Positions 17,125 to 26,238 of a DNA stretch of 64,000 nt are shown in pieces; positions within the stretch are counted from its first letter, which is position 1, and the number at the start of each line of letters is the position of its first letter. A program made the position numbers and the translations under genes. A model generated the notes under the pieces. The model did no database searches and was not told the origin of the DNA. It was given only the letters and a program-made list of their open reading frames with translations. The stretch spans positions 95,971 to 159,970 of IMG/VR virus record IMGVR_UViG_3300035670_000020. One strand, 5' to 3'. Source of the DNA: a virus.

Positions 17125-17693
17125 TATAATTGGCTTAAATATGGTAGGTTTTTATCTTTTTCTGAGAGGATAATATCCTCAATACCGATAGGATATTCTA
17201 TATTTACGTCAGGATCATTCCATTTTAGACCTTGCTCTGTTTTTGGATTGTGAGAAGATTCTGTCGTTAAATATTGGAATATAGACCTATCCGATATTGT
17301 TAATACACCATGAGCGAAACCGGGAGGAATATACATCATTTTTCCCTCTGGTTTATCTAAACAGCCATATCCCCATAGATAATCATTTCCCACTAAAATG
17401 TGTGCTGTATATTTACCAAATGTTTTAGATCCTTTTCTTACATCAACAGCAATATCAAATATTCCACCAATAATTGGTTTAACTATTTTACCTTGACTAT
17501 CGGCCCCAGTATGAAAATGAAGACCTCTTAATACGCCATATTTAGAGCTAGCTAATTTTGATTGTTTTACTTCTACATTTAATTGATCCTTATTAAAAGT
17601 TTCACATAAATATCCTCTATCGTCCTCATAATAATCATGATGAATCAATAGAACCTCTGGCAGTATTGTGTCTTTTTCAAATCTAATATTCAT
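17124..17693 (-). CDS. rfbC: dTDP-4-dehydrorhamnose 3,5-epimerase-like protein
   Basis: 189 residues of the RmlC cupin family: DDRGYLCETFN, then KYGVLRGLHFHTG with the catalytic His, DIAVDVRKGSKTFGKY and MYIPPGFAHGVLTISD with the second conserved His region. The enzyme epimerises dTDP-4-keto-6-deoxyglucose at C3 and C5 before reduction by RmlD. An RmlD homologue lies 3 kb downstream, but no RmlA or RmlB is in this window, so the sugar precursor may come from the host or from elsewhere in the genome. Confidence 0.88.
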   Translation of the reverse strand: MNIRFEKDTILPEVLLIHHDYYEDDRGYLCETFNKDQLNVEVKQSKLASSKYGVLRGLHFHTGADSQGKIVKPIIGGIFDIAVDVRKGSKTFGKYTAHILVGNDYLWGYGCLDKPEGKMMYIPPGFAHGVLTISDRSIFQYLTTESSHNPKTEQGLKWNDPDVNIEYPIGIEDIILSEKDKNLPYLSQL

Positions 17694-18328
17694 CTTTTTA
17701 AGTTTCTTCCTATTAAATATCCATTACGACTATTTTTGTTATCAATAAGGATTTCAAACTCCTCGCTGTTCGCCCTGATATATTCTGCCGCATCATAATT
17801 TTTAAGAGTTTCTGTATCGTCCAAGACTATGATTTTTGATCTACCTTTTAGAATAAAAAATTCAGCTTTAGAACAATATTCTCCTCCATCAAGTATAAGT
17901 AAATCTATTTCGTGTGGTATTTTATTTAAGGCTATTGGAGACTCTTTGTGTTCTCTAATTGATTCCTTAAACCATTCTTTTTGTTGCTCTCTAGAATATG
18001 TTGTAAAAAATCTATCTGGATAATTATCTAGATTAATAAGATCTTCTTCTATTGTAATTCGCCCAAATACTAAATCTACTATCCATAAATCGTCTTTAAG
18101 ATTTTTTTGAGCTTCTAAATATCTGTCATAATTAGCTTCTATTGACATTACTAATGAAGGACTAGATAATATCCATTTACTAGAATCTTTCCATCCATCA
18201 ATGATACATTTGGTTGAACCCAATCCATTCCATGTACCAATATCTACTATTGTTCTTATGTCTTGATGTTTGGCAAGCTCGTAAATCTTTTGTCCTATTT
18301 CGGAATCTCTATTGATTTGTCCGCTCAT
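17690..18328 (-). CDS. Class I SAM-dependent methyltransferase-like protein
   Basis: 212 residues. TIVDIGTWNGLGSTKCI matches methyltransferase motif I (DIGxxxGxGS), MSIEANYDRYLEAQKN matches motif II, and EIDLLILDGGEYCSKAEF resembles motif IV. Substrate unknown. Overlap by ATGA with the RmlC gene and with the radical SAM gene suggests that it modifies a sugar or glycan. Confidence 0.65.
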   Translation of the reverse strand: MSGQINRDSEIGQKIYELAKHQDIRTIVDIGTWNGLGSTKCIIDGWKDSSKWILSSPSLVMSIEANYDRYLEAQKNLKDDLWIVDLVFGRITIEEDLINLDNYPDRFFTTYSREQQKEWFKESIREHKESPIALNKIPHEIDLLILDGGEYCSKAEFFILKGRSKIIVLDDTETLKNYDAAEYIRANSEEFEILIDNKNSRNGYLIGRNLKR

Positions 18329-19701
18329 GATTTAGGGAAGTTTGTTGGACTTCCATCCTTTGAGTATTCTGAAAATTTAGGTCGATAATTATCTCCAAGC
18401 CAATCCATAGTCTTCGCTAAAACTCCATCATGTTCTGGACTACCATCATACAATTCAAATTTTGAAAGGGTTCCAGAGTTGTCCAGACTACTCAATTCTT
18501 CCCATAGTTCTGTTCCTGGAAATGGTATACAATCACTTATTTGCCAATGAACTTTATTGTTATTTTGCGCGCCTATTGCGGCTAATTCTTTCAGTGTTGC
18601 TTGATCTTTTTCCCAAGAATTATCTTTTTCTCCTGGTAGATTTTTCATTGTAGTAAAATGAAATTCCATATTGGAAAAATGAGTAACTAAATATTTGAGG
18701 TTATCGTATGACACTTTTGTGTCCATATGCTTCTTTACGTTGTCTGACAAAACCTGATTAAAAGTTTCTACTCCAAATCTCATGCCAACACAACCAGAGT
18801 CTACCATTATATCATAAAGCTCTGGCTTACTCGTATCTATTCTACCCATCATTGTCCAGGGCAAACCAAGCTTTTTTAATCCGTCACACATTTCTGTGAT
18901 TCGCTTTGGACCCAAATTCCAAGTATCATCATCAAAAAATATGCTCTTGAGTGAGTCTCCAAGTAATGTTCGCATTTGATTTAATTCATCTATAACAGCA
19001 CTAGCTGATCTACTTCTATACTTACCATTATTAATAACATTAGGCCATTGACAATAAGTACACTTAAATGGACATCCGCGAGAAGTACTAATAGTTAATT
19101 GTATTCTGGGCGTTCCCATAGAAGGATCGTAATAATTTGCGATATAAGATGGGCGGAGTGGTAGAAAATTATCACCATTTGGTAGAGTGTCTAGATTTGT
19201 TAAGTGTTCAAATTTATAGATAGATTTAGATTCATTTCCTTTTTGGCAAATATCTAAGGCCGGGATATCATATTCACCAATAATACAATTATCAATATAA
19301 TCCAGTTTTATACATTCTTCTGCATAAACCTTCATATGAGGTCCACAAAACACATTTCTACAATTTAGTTCTTGTTTTGCCCATTGAGCGAACTCTCTAT
19401 TTAGTTCATATGTTGGAGTTGAAACATCGTAAAAAACAACATCTGGTTTATACTCCAGGAACATACGCTTAGAATTATTGAGATTACTATGTCGTAATGC
19501 AACACCATCATATAATTCTACTTCAAATCCATGAGACTGAACATATTTAGCAGCATAACCCAACCAAAAAGGAAACGGAGCATACCCATGAAAGTGTGAT
19601 CCTTTATTTGTCCAAGGCCAACGAGAACCAGCATTTGGTCCTGTATGAATCTCTCCATTGATTATTCTAACGTATGGTATATTTGCGAATAAAATTTTCA
19701 T
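18325..19701 (-). CDS. B12-binding radical SAM enzyme
   Basis: 458 residues from ATG 19701, which overlaps the previous TGA (ATGA). The N-terminal 190 residues resemble a cobalamin-binding domain: GYAAKYVQSHGFEVELYDGV and PDVVFYDVSTPT. The radical SAM core has SRGCPFKCTYCQW with Cys210, Cys214 and Cys217 (CX3CX2C), then SIFFDDDTW and GMRFGVETF. Such enzymes often methylate or rearrange unreactive carbons in sugars or natural products. The substrate is unknown; the neighbours are sugar enzymes. Confidence 0.88.
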   Translation of the reverse strand: MKILFANIPYVRIINGEIHTGPNAGSRWPWTNKGSHFHGYAPFPFWLGYAAKYVQSHGFEVELYDGVALRHSNLNNSKRMFLEYKPDVVFYDVSTPTYELNREFAQWAKQELNCRNVFCGPHMKVYAEECIKLDYIDNCIIGEYDIPALDICQKGNESKSIYKFEHLTNLDTLPNGDNFLPLRPSYIANYYDPSMGTPRIQLTISTSRGCPFKCTYCQWPNVINNGKYRSRSASAVIDELNQMRTLLGDSLKSIFFDDDTWNLGPKRITEMCDGLKKLGLPWTMMGRIDTSKPELYDIMVDSGCVGMRFGVETFNQVLSDNVKKHMDTKVSYDNLKYLVTHFSNMEFHFTTMKNLPGEKDNSWEKDQATLKELAAIGAQNNNKVHWQISDCIPFPGTELWEELSSLDNSGTLSKFELYDGSPEHDGVLAKTMDWLGDNYRPKFSEYSKDGSPTNFPKS

Positions 19702-20567
19702 GATTGTATCCATTCCTTAAAATTTGCTAGTCTGTGTTTTATAGTATGATTTTCAATAGTTTTGTGGTAAGCTGTTTGACGAAATGGCATAGTATAGTCG
19801 GGATGCTTTAAATAGAACTCTATAGCCTTTTCGCACTCAGTCTTATTTTTTACGAATACCATACATCCATCAAAATTATCAACTAAATCTTGTGACGTAT
19901 CAGAAATAATAAAACCTTGACATGCCATGATATTAAAAAGACGAAAATTAAAAGTTCCATAATCAAGATGTTCTTTCAAATGAGCGTTGAGACAAATAAT
20001 GGAACTAGTATATAACTTTCTTTCACCTTCTAATGATATCTTTCCTTTGCAACATTCGTCATTCCATGATTGTGGATTTCCATAAATAGAAAGTCCATAT
20101 GGTTTTGCAGATAGGATATAGTCTTCTGTTGTTTGTTTATCTCTTATATTATTCCCAACAAAACAGCAGTTAATATAGAAATTGCTATCAAAATCTGGAT
20201 AATAAATATCTGGATCTGTTCCGAATTGACAAACCAATCCTTCTTCCTCACATGCTTCTTGCATTTTTTTTGATGTAAAAATGTATTTATTATAGCGATG
20301 TTTGTGTTGCTGGAACATTTCTACTGTGCCGGGCCAATAAGGCTTTGGAAACACATTTTGTAGATATAGAACTTTAATGGGCGAATTTGAATTGTCTTGT
20401 AGTAGAGGGCTAAAAGATATGGAAATGTCGTGATCGCCAGGAGCGTTAAGGGTCGCCCCTAATTCTTTTGCCCACATTCTTGCTAGAAGCTCGTCACCTT
20501 GGACATTGGCTCCATTATTTTGTATTGTTAAAGAAGTTGTTGATGTTGATAAGATATTAATTTTCAT
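19698..20567 (-). CDS. CgeB-like glycosyltransferase
   Basis: 289 residues. IKVLYLQNVFPKPYWPGTVEM and KYIFTSKKMQEACEEEGL form the N-terminal part; INCCFVGNNIRDKQTTEDYI and SSIICLNAHLKEHLDYGTFNFRLFNIMACQGFIISD form the C-terminal GT-B donor domain typical of CgeB/YkvP-type glycosyltransferases. It overlaps RmlD by 11 bases. Confidence 0.75.
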   Translation of the reverse strand: MKINILSTSTTSLTIQNNGANVQGDELLARMWAKELGATLNAPGDHDISISFSPLLQDNSNSPIKVLYLQNVFPKPYWPGTVEMFQQHKHRYNKYIFTSKKMQEACEEEGLVCQFGTDPDIYYPDFDSNFYINCCFVGNNIRDKQTTEDYILSAKPYGLSIYGNPQSWNDECCKGKISLEGERKLYTSSIICLNAHLKEHLDYGTFNFRLFNIMACQGFIISDTSQDLVDNFDGCMVFVKNKTECEKAIEFYLKHPDYTMPFRQTAYHKTIENHTIKHRLANFKEWIQS

Positions 20568-21396
20568 GAGTCATCCTAAAAAGCCCCTGATCTATTGTAT
20601 TTGGTAGATCGTCAAACATCCTGTTGTATTTTGCTGGATTTAGAGATATGTCTTTTGGAAATCTTGTTGGGATTGTGTCTATGGGCTTTAATAGTTTTTC
20701 GTTTTTACCAAAAGCCAGAGCTACTTTCTTATAAAGATTGTATCGATTTGATGCCCATGCAGCAAGATGAATAAGTTTAATTTTATTTACATCGTCAAAC
20801 ATAACTCGCTCAAGCATTTCGGCAAAATTTATAACATATGTTGGGCTATTAATCACTTTTCTATAACACTCTATAATTTCACCTTTATCTAATTCATCTA
20901 ATAGCCATTTTATCCACGGAGATCCACTTCCATAAAGACCAGAAGTTCTAACTACAATACCATTTGAAGCATCGTTTGTTGTGATTTCTCCCAACATCTT
21001 ACTAATTCCATAAAAAGTTTTGGGGTTCGCTTGACTCTTTTCTGTATAAATTCCTCCTTCATCACCAGAAAAAACATAGTCTGTTGATATATAAATAAAT
21101 TTTATGTCACTAATAATTGTTTCAAGAATTGTTTTGGGTGCTTCTGTATTTATTTGTGTGGCTAATTCTTTATTTTGTTCACATAAATTAATATCTTTTA
21201 TACCAGCAGCATAAATTATATGTGAATAATAGGGTTTATTTTTAGAGCTAAAATATTTTCTTACATCCACATCATTGGTTAAATCAAGGTCTTTTCTTCC
21301 TATAATATGTGTGGTATACTTTTGAGAAAAAAATTTGTAAAGATTAGTCCCAACAAATCCGTTTCCCACTATCAATATTTGTTTTTGTGGGTGCAT
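20557..21396 (-). CDS. rfbD: dTDP-4-dehydrorhamnose reductase-like protein
   Basis: 279 residues, short-chain dehydrogenase fold. The Rossmann motif ILIVGNGFVGTNLYKFF is at the N-terminus, IYISTDYVFSGDEGGIY gives the catalytic Thr/Ser region, and YGISK is the YxxxK pair. It matches RmlD, which reduces dTDP-4-keto-rhamnose with NADPH. Together with the RmlC homologue it would finish dTDP-rhamnose synthesis. The start overlaps the next gene's stop. Confidence 0.85.
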   Translation of the reverse strand: MHPQKQILIVGNGFVGTNLYKFFSQKYTTHIIGRKDLDLTNDVDVRKYFSSKNKPYYSHIIYAAGIKDINLCEQNKELATQINTEAPKTILETIISDIKFIYISTDYVFSGDEGGIYTEKSQANPKTFYGISKMLGEITTNDASNGIVVRTSGLYGSGSPWIKWLLDELDKGEIIECYRKVINSPTYVINFAEMLERVMFDDVNKIKLIHLAAWASNRYNLYKKVALAFGKNEKLLKPIDTIPTRFPKDISLNPAKYNRMFDDLPNTIDQGLFRMTHEN

Positions 21397-22199
21397 TATG
21401 TTTCTGTTTCTTGTGCCGCTTTTTTAATTCGATTAATCCAATAGCTTTGACTAGTTATAGATAATTGATAAGTTTTACCAATAGTGATATTATACAAATC
21501 TTCCATATGTTGTTTATCTCTTAGTTCATCAATATCGTTTATAATAATAATAGGCAATTTTTCATACATTTCATAAATTTTGTAGTCGCCTATCTTTACA
21601 GTAATTGGAATCCTGCCAGCATACAGAGTTTCCCATAGACGATGCGTGTCAACCCCGTTTCCCGCTGGACACAGGTTCATTTTATATTTCTTGACCTCTG
21701 ACACCCACTCTTTAATGGAAAGCGTAGGGGATTCGCAAACGATATGAGAGCAATTAGAAGCAATATTCCAAACCTTGTTTCTGTGTTCAGTATTTGTTTT
21801 GATGTTAAAGTTACAGTAAATAAATTCACTAATTGATTCTGGCTGCATATAATTTAAACAGTCCATTTTTTCTTGTACGCGATTTCCCCAGCCAACTCCG
21901 TGTCCGTTTCTTATGCACTCGTCACGGTTTTCAATTCCTATTGGAATTGGCTCTATGATTGGATTTTTAGATACTGCGTTTTGACAAAACCATTTTGTAA
22001 TATTTTTGGGCGCTAAATCTAGAATATGATCAGTGATCGGATAATCAGAGTTACCTGTAATTAAAATAACATCATGATCAAGCAAGCTTATTTGTCCAAA
22101 ATCTTCTTGTAAAAAATCAGTTTTACAAAACCACACCTTATCTCCATCATGAAGATTGGCGAAATTATTAAGTTGTATAAAATCAAGATTTCTGTTCAT
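21396..22199 (-). CDS. Exostosin-like glycosyltransferase
   Basis: About 267 residues from ATG 22199, preceded by GGAAG at 8 bases. An upstream TTG start is possible but lies deeper in the neighbouring gene. Key C-terminal segment MNLCPAGNGVDTHRLWETLYAGRIPITVK matches the donor-binding region of exostosin/GT47-type proteins found in phage and bacterial glycan clusters. Confidence 0.7.
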   Translation of the reverse strand: MNRNLDFIQLNNFANLHDGDKVWFCKTDFLQEDFGQISLLDHDVILITGNSDYPITDHILDLAPKNITKWFCQNAVSKNPIIEPIPIGIENRDECIRNGHGVGWGNRVQEKMDCLNYMQPESISEFIYCNFNIKTNTEHRNKVWNIASNCSHIVCESPTLSIKEWVSEVKKYKMNLCPAGNGVDTHRLWETLYAGRIPITVKIGDYKIYEMYEKLPIIIINDIDELRDKQHMEDLYNITIGKTYQLSITSQSYWINRIKKAAQETET

Positions 22200-22563
22200 A
22201 AGATTTTTCTTCCACAAAGTCTGATCCAGTTAAGTCGTTAAGCTTACGTTTTAGTTCAGCTCTCTTATCATTAAATGTATATACATCACGAGCAAGCTGG
22301 ATAAACTCGTCATCAAATTCTTTTAATCTTTCTTTGACACGAATTTTGTCTTCAGTTTCCCACAAAATATGATTTACTTCACTTAACGTCACATAATATT
22401 GAATAATTTCTGGACGCACCATCCAAATCGAACAAATCTCATATAAATAATGATATTCTTTTTTAACATTAGCTAGTTTTTGTGGATCTTTTACTTTATC
22501 TAATTTAATACTTAGAATGTTCAATTTATCCAAAATCTCGCCGCTAGAAACCTCGATCTGCAT
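22183..22563 (-). CDS. DUF6165-like protein
   Basis: 126 residues from ATG 22563 (MQIEVSSGEILDKLNILSIK), preceded by GGAGG. All-helical sequence with YLYEICSIWM and SEVNHILWETEDKIR, matching a small family often found in glycan clusters. Biochemical role unknown. TAATG overlap with the gene upstream. Confidence 0.7.
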   Translation of the reverse strand: MQIEVSSGEILDKLNILSIKLDKVKDPQKLANVKKEYHYLYEICSIWMVRPEIIQYYVTLSEVNHILWETEDKIRVKERLKEFDDEFIQLARDVYTFNDKRAELKRKLNDLTGSDFVEEKSYEQKS

Positions 22564-23237
22564 TATACTTCCTCCCAAATTTTGGTTGTTGTCATGTCGC
22601 TATAAGGCAATAGATGTTTATTTTTGTGATAGAATAGCTTTCCAGAAGTAGGAATTCTTTCTACAAGATGTTTAAATGATGAATTGACGCAATGAATCTC
22701 ACTAGCATTCTGTATAATAAGTCCATAATTAAAAAAGTCAACACTAGGAACAGTGTAAATAGTTTTTATGTTTGGAGTAATTTTAGAGTAATCGATACCA
22801 TCAATACCAAGAGAACTTGCGCTATGAATAAATGCGTAAGGCTCGTTATTATTAACAAAATATTTGTATGTTTTATATTCTGAAGTATAATCCCTGCGAT
22901 AATAAAATAGATCTCTATCAAGTGTTTCCATAGGAATGTTTGTTCCATTAAGATAGAAATTTCTGTCCCATAAACAATTAGCTATTTTTTGACCTCCTAC
23001 AGCAAAACCTAATCTATATCCTCCCATATTAGATATCTTAATAAAGTTTTCTGCGTCTTTATCATCTTCAACCCCAATAATATTGATTCTTGGATCATCT
23101 CTATACATAAATATTACATTTTTTAGATTTTTATGTTTACATATCAGATATGATTCCCCGTGTTTCTCAGTTAGGTGTCTAACTAGTGCATTACAAATAA
23201 TGTGATCACCTAATCCTAGGTGGTGATAAATAATCAA
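22563..23237 (-). CDS. Probable GT-B glycosyltransferase-like protein
   Basis: 224 residues starting IIYHHLGLGDHIICNALVRHL, the LGxGD start seen in family 9-like glycosyltransferases, and a later AFIHSASSLGIDGIDY segment that resembles the start of the second domain. The protein is shorter than GT9 enzymes (about 330), so it may be a reduced or specialised member. An internal promoter (23285-23313) lies just upstream. Confidence 0.6.
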   Translation of the reverse strand: MIIYHHLGLGDHIICNALVRHLTEKHGESYLICKHKNLKNVIFMYRDDPRINIIGVEDDKDAENFIKISNMGGYRLGFAVGGQKIANCLWDRNFYLNGTNIPMETLDRDLFYYRRDYTSEYKTYKYFVNNNEPYAFIHSASSLGIDGIDYSKITPNIKTIYTVPSVDFFNYGLIIQNASEIHCVNSSFKHLVERIPTSGKLFYHKNKHLLPYSDMTTTKIWEEV

Positions 23238-23247
23238 TTTAGTTATC

Positions 23248-23865
23248 CTATTTGATATAGTTAATAAGCTTCTCTGGACAATACATTATACTTGCATCTG
23301 GCACTTTTGTCAATATAGACCTACAAAACAACCCATCTTCGCCCGACGAACTATCTTTGTACCATAGGTTACTTTTTTTAATTGTATCAAGTTTGATAGA
23401 TATTGGACCGTGACACATATTCTCTTCGAGCGGACATTGTAGATTTGTACTATTGTATCTGGCTTTTTTTGTTATTTTGTGTACAGTAATTTTTTCCATA
23501 TCAATATTATTAAATTTTTGTGAACCACTATTATAACTATGTATCATCATATCAACACTGAAGTTATTAAAAATATGTTTAACTATTTCGCATTTTTGTG
23601 GATGTACTTCATCATCAATATCACAAAAACATAATATCCCTTCCTTACACTCTTTTATTAATTCATTTCTAGCATTTCCAGCAGATAGTCTATTTGCAAA
23701 TATCATTAAGTCTGGCCCGCGTAAAATATCTACATAGGGGCTTGATATATCGCTGACTACTATAAAAATTCTGTCTGGTCTAACTGTTTGATTTTTAATA
23801 GAAGATAAACACCTATGTATATGGTGTGCATCAACGCTATAGCTAGTGATGCCAAAGTTAATCAT
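23248..23865 (-). CDS. Glycosyltransferase family 2 (tandem paralogue A)
   Basis: 205 residues of GT-A type: INFGITSYSVDAHHIHRCL, then GILCFCDIDDEVHPQKCEIVK with the metal-binding DIDD, and GEDGLFCRSIL near the C-terminus. It is clearly related to the next gene (23862-24491): shared DxDDxxHPQK, SYN and STNxxC features. The two overlap by ATGA and probably arose by duplication. Confidence 0.8.
   Translation of the reverse strand: MINFGITSYSVDAHHIHRCLSSIKNQTVRPDRIFIVVSDISSPYVDILRGPDLMIFANRLSAGNARNELIKECKEGILCFCDIDDEVHPQKCEIVKHIFNNFSVDMMIHSYNSGSQKFNNIDMEKITVHKITKKARYNSTNLQCPLEENMCHGPISIKLDTIKKSNLWYKDSSSGEDGLFCRSILTKVPDASIMYCPEKLINYIK
23285..23313 (-). promoter_or_regulatory. Sigma-70-type promoter inside a glycosyltransferase gene
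   Basis: TTGACA, 17 bp, TATAAT on the minus strand, all consensus bases, located in the 3' part of the 23248-23865 gene and about 48 bases before the start at 23237. It would drive the downstream glycan genes. A chance match within coding sequence is possible. Confidence 0.6.
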
Positions 23866-24491
23866 TGTCGATATAAAATTAGTGGAAAATCTGCAAATAT
23901 TCCTTTATAATTTCCTTTTACTAAAGATTGACAAAATAAGCTATCTTCTGATCTTTCTCTAGATTTGTCTTCGTCAAATTTAATTATGTTAAATATGTTG
24001 CGTTTAACTGCTATATGAGCATGATGTATTTTTTTGTCTCTACATTTTACATTAGTGCTATGTTTTCTTCCTGTTGGCAATTCTATATCTGTAAATGTGT
24101 TTATTTTATTTATATCGGTTAGATTTAGAGACGGATATTTATTTGATTTGAATTTGTTGTAAGAGTGTAGCATATAGTCATAATCACCCAATATTTTCTT
24201 AGTTGTCTCTATTTTTTGTGGATGTGGAATATCGTCAACATCGAAAAACACAATTACTTCATTCTGAGCTAACTCTGCTCCTTTATTTCTTGCCCACGCG
24301 GCATTTTGTCTGTGTTTATTGTAATGTATAAGAAATTTTGGAAGGGTCGTATTGATATCCAGATGAGTTGCTTCGCTACATACGATTAAAGTTTCATCTG
24401 GTAACTGAGTTTGTCCCTCAAATAAAGGCAAGAGAGAATGTAAATAGTGATGATCACCACTATAACACGTAATACATAAAGTTATTTTCAT
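23862..24491 (-). CDS. Glycosyltransferase family 2 (tandem paralogue B)
   Basis: 209 residues: ITLCITCYSGDHHYLHSLLPLF, NEVIVFFDVDDIPHPQKIETTK with the DVDD metal site, and SEDSLFCQSLVKG at the end. Paralogue of the preceding entry. A GGTGTAAAT element lies about 40 bases upstream of the ATG in the only sizeable gap in this part of the cluster. Confidence 0.8.
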   Translation of the reverse strand: MKITLCITCYSGDHHYLHSLLPLFEGQTQLPDETLIVCSEATHLDINTTLPKFLIHYNKHRQNAAWARNKGAELAQNEVIVFFDVDDIPHPQKIETTKKILGDYDYMLHSYNKFKSNKYPSLNLTDINKINTFTDIELPTGRKHSTNVKCRDKKIHHAHIAVKRNIFNIIKFDEDKSRERSEDSLFCQSLVKGNYKGIFADFPLILYRQ

Positions 24492-24539
24492 TAGTTTTAC
24501 CCTGGTATTTTGATAATACTCAGGATAATTTACACCTTT

Positions 24540-24818
24540 TTAATAGCTTTTATATTTTTCCTCTAATTCTTTTAAAGCCTCCATTACAGATAATTTCTGC
24601 ATATCTGTATACACCTGATAGCTCTTAAGATTGTTCTTCATTCCTTCCAAAAAATAAATTGATGTTGTTATATCTTTGTTTTTTTGTTCTTCAAAATATC
24701 TTGTTATTGGATTACTAATACATTTTGTGTTGTTTAGGTGGCTTTTTAAGATGATGATCAGGTCACATATTCTTGTTTCTGGTGTTTTATGACTTATTTT
24801 CCATAAATGATCACTCAT
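24540..24818 (-). CDS. Hypothetical protein, 92 aa
   Basis: From ATG 24818 (MSDHLWKISHKTPETRICD), which overlaps the upstream stop by 8 bases. A longer frame would start inside the neighbour. Helical and charged, no recognised domain. Confidence 0.6.
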   Translation of the reverse strand: MSDHLWKISHKTPETRICDLIIILKSHLNNTKCISNPITRYFEEQKNKDITTSIYFLEGMKNNLKSYQVYTDMQKLSVMEALKELEEKYKSY

Positions 24819-25476
24819 TGTCAGGTATATATAAATAATGTTGTGGATGACGTATATCATATTCGTCAAATACTTCGCCCACAAATCCTCTGTTTACCCT
24901 TTTTGTAGGAAATGGCTTTTTTTCAAAAAATGGATCATGAACTACTTTGTCGTTACCTATAATGGGATAAAGTACTTGCGAGAAAAAATCATAGTCTGTT
25001 CCATATTTATCTTGTTTATTAAAACCATTTAATAATTTCTTCATATCGTATAAGTAATTTTTACGATACCCCCACATTCCCCCAAGAATAGGGAATCCAT
25101 GATAAGGATGATCACGCATAATATGAAAAGATTTATCGGTATTGAGCCATTCGTCAACAGCCGCCTTTTCTCTTAAAGATAAGCGACTATCGGTATCTCG
25201 AAATATAGAAATATCGATATTGGGGTAATATGATGTTTCAAATCTCCAAAACATTCCTCGCCAATCAGCAGGACCGCTCTTAATATAAAGATACGTATTT
25301 GGAAGAGAAGATAGGGTCTCTAATATATCGTCTGGAACATCTGACGCTACATGATAATGACACTCCCAATCTGGATAAAGATCAAGAGCTATTTCAGCGT
25401 TACGAATAGCCCCAACGGTATATTTTGGATTACTTCCCCATAAACTAAAACTAATTACTTTAAGTTGTTCTGGCAT
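24811..25476 (-). CDS. Glycosyltransferase-like protein with DXD motif
   Basis: 221 residues. KVISFSLWGSNPKYTVGAIRN starts the fold, ISIFRDTDSRLS holds the DTD metal-binding motif, and FHIMRDHPYHGFPILGGMWGYRK and YGTDYDFFSQVLYP follow. This small family recurs in phage and environmental glycan loci and is probably a GT-A sugar transferase. Donor unknown. Confidence 0.7.
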   Translation of the reverse strand: MPEQLKVISFSLWGSNPKYTVGAIRNAEIALDLYPDWECHYHVASDVPDDILETLSSLPNTYLYIKSGPADWRGMFWRFETSYYPNIDISIFRDTDSRLSLREKAAVDEWLNTDKSFHIMRDHPYHGFPILGGMWGYRKNYLYDMKKLLNGFNKQDKYGTDYDFFSQVLYPIIGNDKVVHDPFFEKKPFPTKRVNRGFVGEVFDEYDIRHPQHYLYIPDNE

Positions 25477-26012
25477 TATACTCTTTGTGTTCTATTTTTA
25501 GCAGGAGAATAATTGTAGATGACTACTGGTATATTCTTCCAGATATCATCAATAAGGTCAGAAATGAAGGCCCAGTCGCCGCCTGCGAGTTGACTACCGA
25601 ATTTATTGCAGTGCAGTTCTACTTTATCAAATCCACTATTCTTGATATAATTGCGAACATTAACCATACAATTGACTAATGCTTCGTAGTTTAGTGGGCG
25701 AGGATTGGTTTTTGGATTAATGATTCCATTTTGGGCGACCATATTCGCAAAAATTAAACGGTGGTTATGAAGGGGACTTTTAACTGTCTCTACATATTGT
25801 ACATAACCTAGAGGTGGTTTTGTAAGCAAATCAAAGTTTGCTGCCACTTCTGGAAATGCGTTACGAACAGCTAGAGCAAATCCACTACCAAATCCTCTAA
25901 CGTTATTACAAACGTGTGGAATGATTACAGAACTACCCAAATTACCGCTTAAAACAAGCTTTTTTGCTGTGCTGAAAATTTCGCTATTAACAACACGTAC
26001 ATATGGATTCAT
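25476..26012 (-). CDS. Macro-domain protein (ADP-ribose binding or hydrolysing)
   Basis: 178 residues. IIPHVCNNVRGFGSGFALAVRNAFPEV corresponds to the ADP-ribose-binding loop 1 and helix of macro domains, NPRPLNYEALVNCMVNVRNYI to the central helix, and KFGSQLAGGDWAFISDLI to loop 2 and its helix, as in the Poa1p-type ADP-ribose-1-phosphate phosphatases. It is separated from the glycan genes only by an overlap of one base but has its own consensus promoter (26050-26078). With NADAR and the NAD+ genes it makes four ADP-ribose-related genes in the window. Confidence 0.87.
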   Translation of the reverse strand: MNPYVRVVNSEIFSTAKKLVLSGNLGSSVIIPHVCNNVRGFGSGFALAVRNAFPEVAANFDLLTKPPLGYVQYVETVKSPLHNHRLIFANMVAQNGIINPKTNPRPLNYEALVNCMVNVRNYIKNSGFDKVELHCNKFGSQLAGGDWAFISDLIDDIWKNIPVVIYNYSPAKNRTQRV

Positions 26013-26049
26013 GATATTTCTCCTTACTTAGAATGTCCTCACACCCTTC

Positions 26050-26078
26050 ATTATATCAGACGCAAGAGTACTTGTCAA
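26050..26078 (-). promoter_or_regulatory. Sigma-70-type promoter for the macro-domain gene
   Basis: TTGACA, 17 bp, TATAAT with TGA before the -10 box. It lies 38 bases upstream of the ATG at 26012 and may also feed the glycan operon. Confidence 0.9.
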
Positions 26079-26164
26079 GCACCAGACTACTGAGAGTCTA
26101 GTGTCTTACCCATATTTATATATAAGGTGAATGTATAATAGTGAATTACTAAAATTATAAATAT

Positions 26165-26192
26165 TTGCGTTCCAAAATTTTGGGTGTATTAT
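26165..26192 (+). promoter_or_regulatory. Plus-strand promoter for the pilin-like gene
   Basis: TTGCGT, 16 bp, TATTAT on the plus strand. The -10 half overlaps GGTGTATTATT, the candidate phage-specific element (26183-26189). The ATG is about 47 bases downstream. Which polymerase form uses it is unclear. Confidence 0.5.
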
Positions 26193-26238
26193 TAAGGTAG
26201 ATTATAGCTAGTAATATATCCCACCTATGGAGAAAAAT

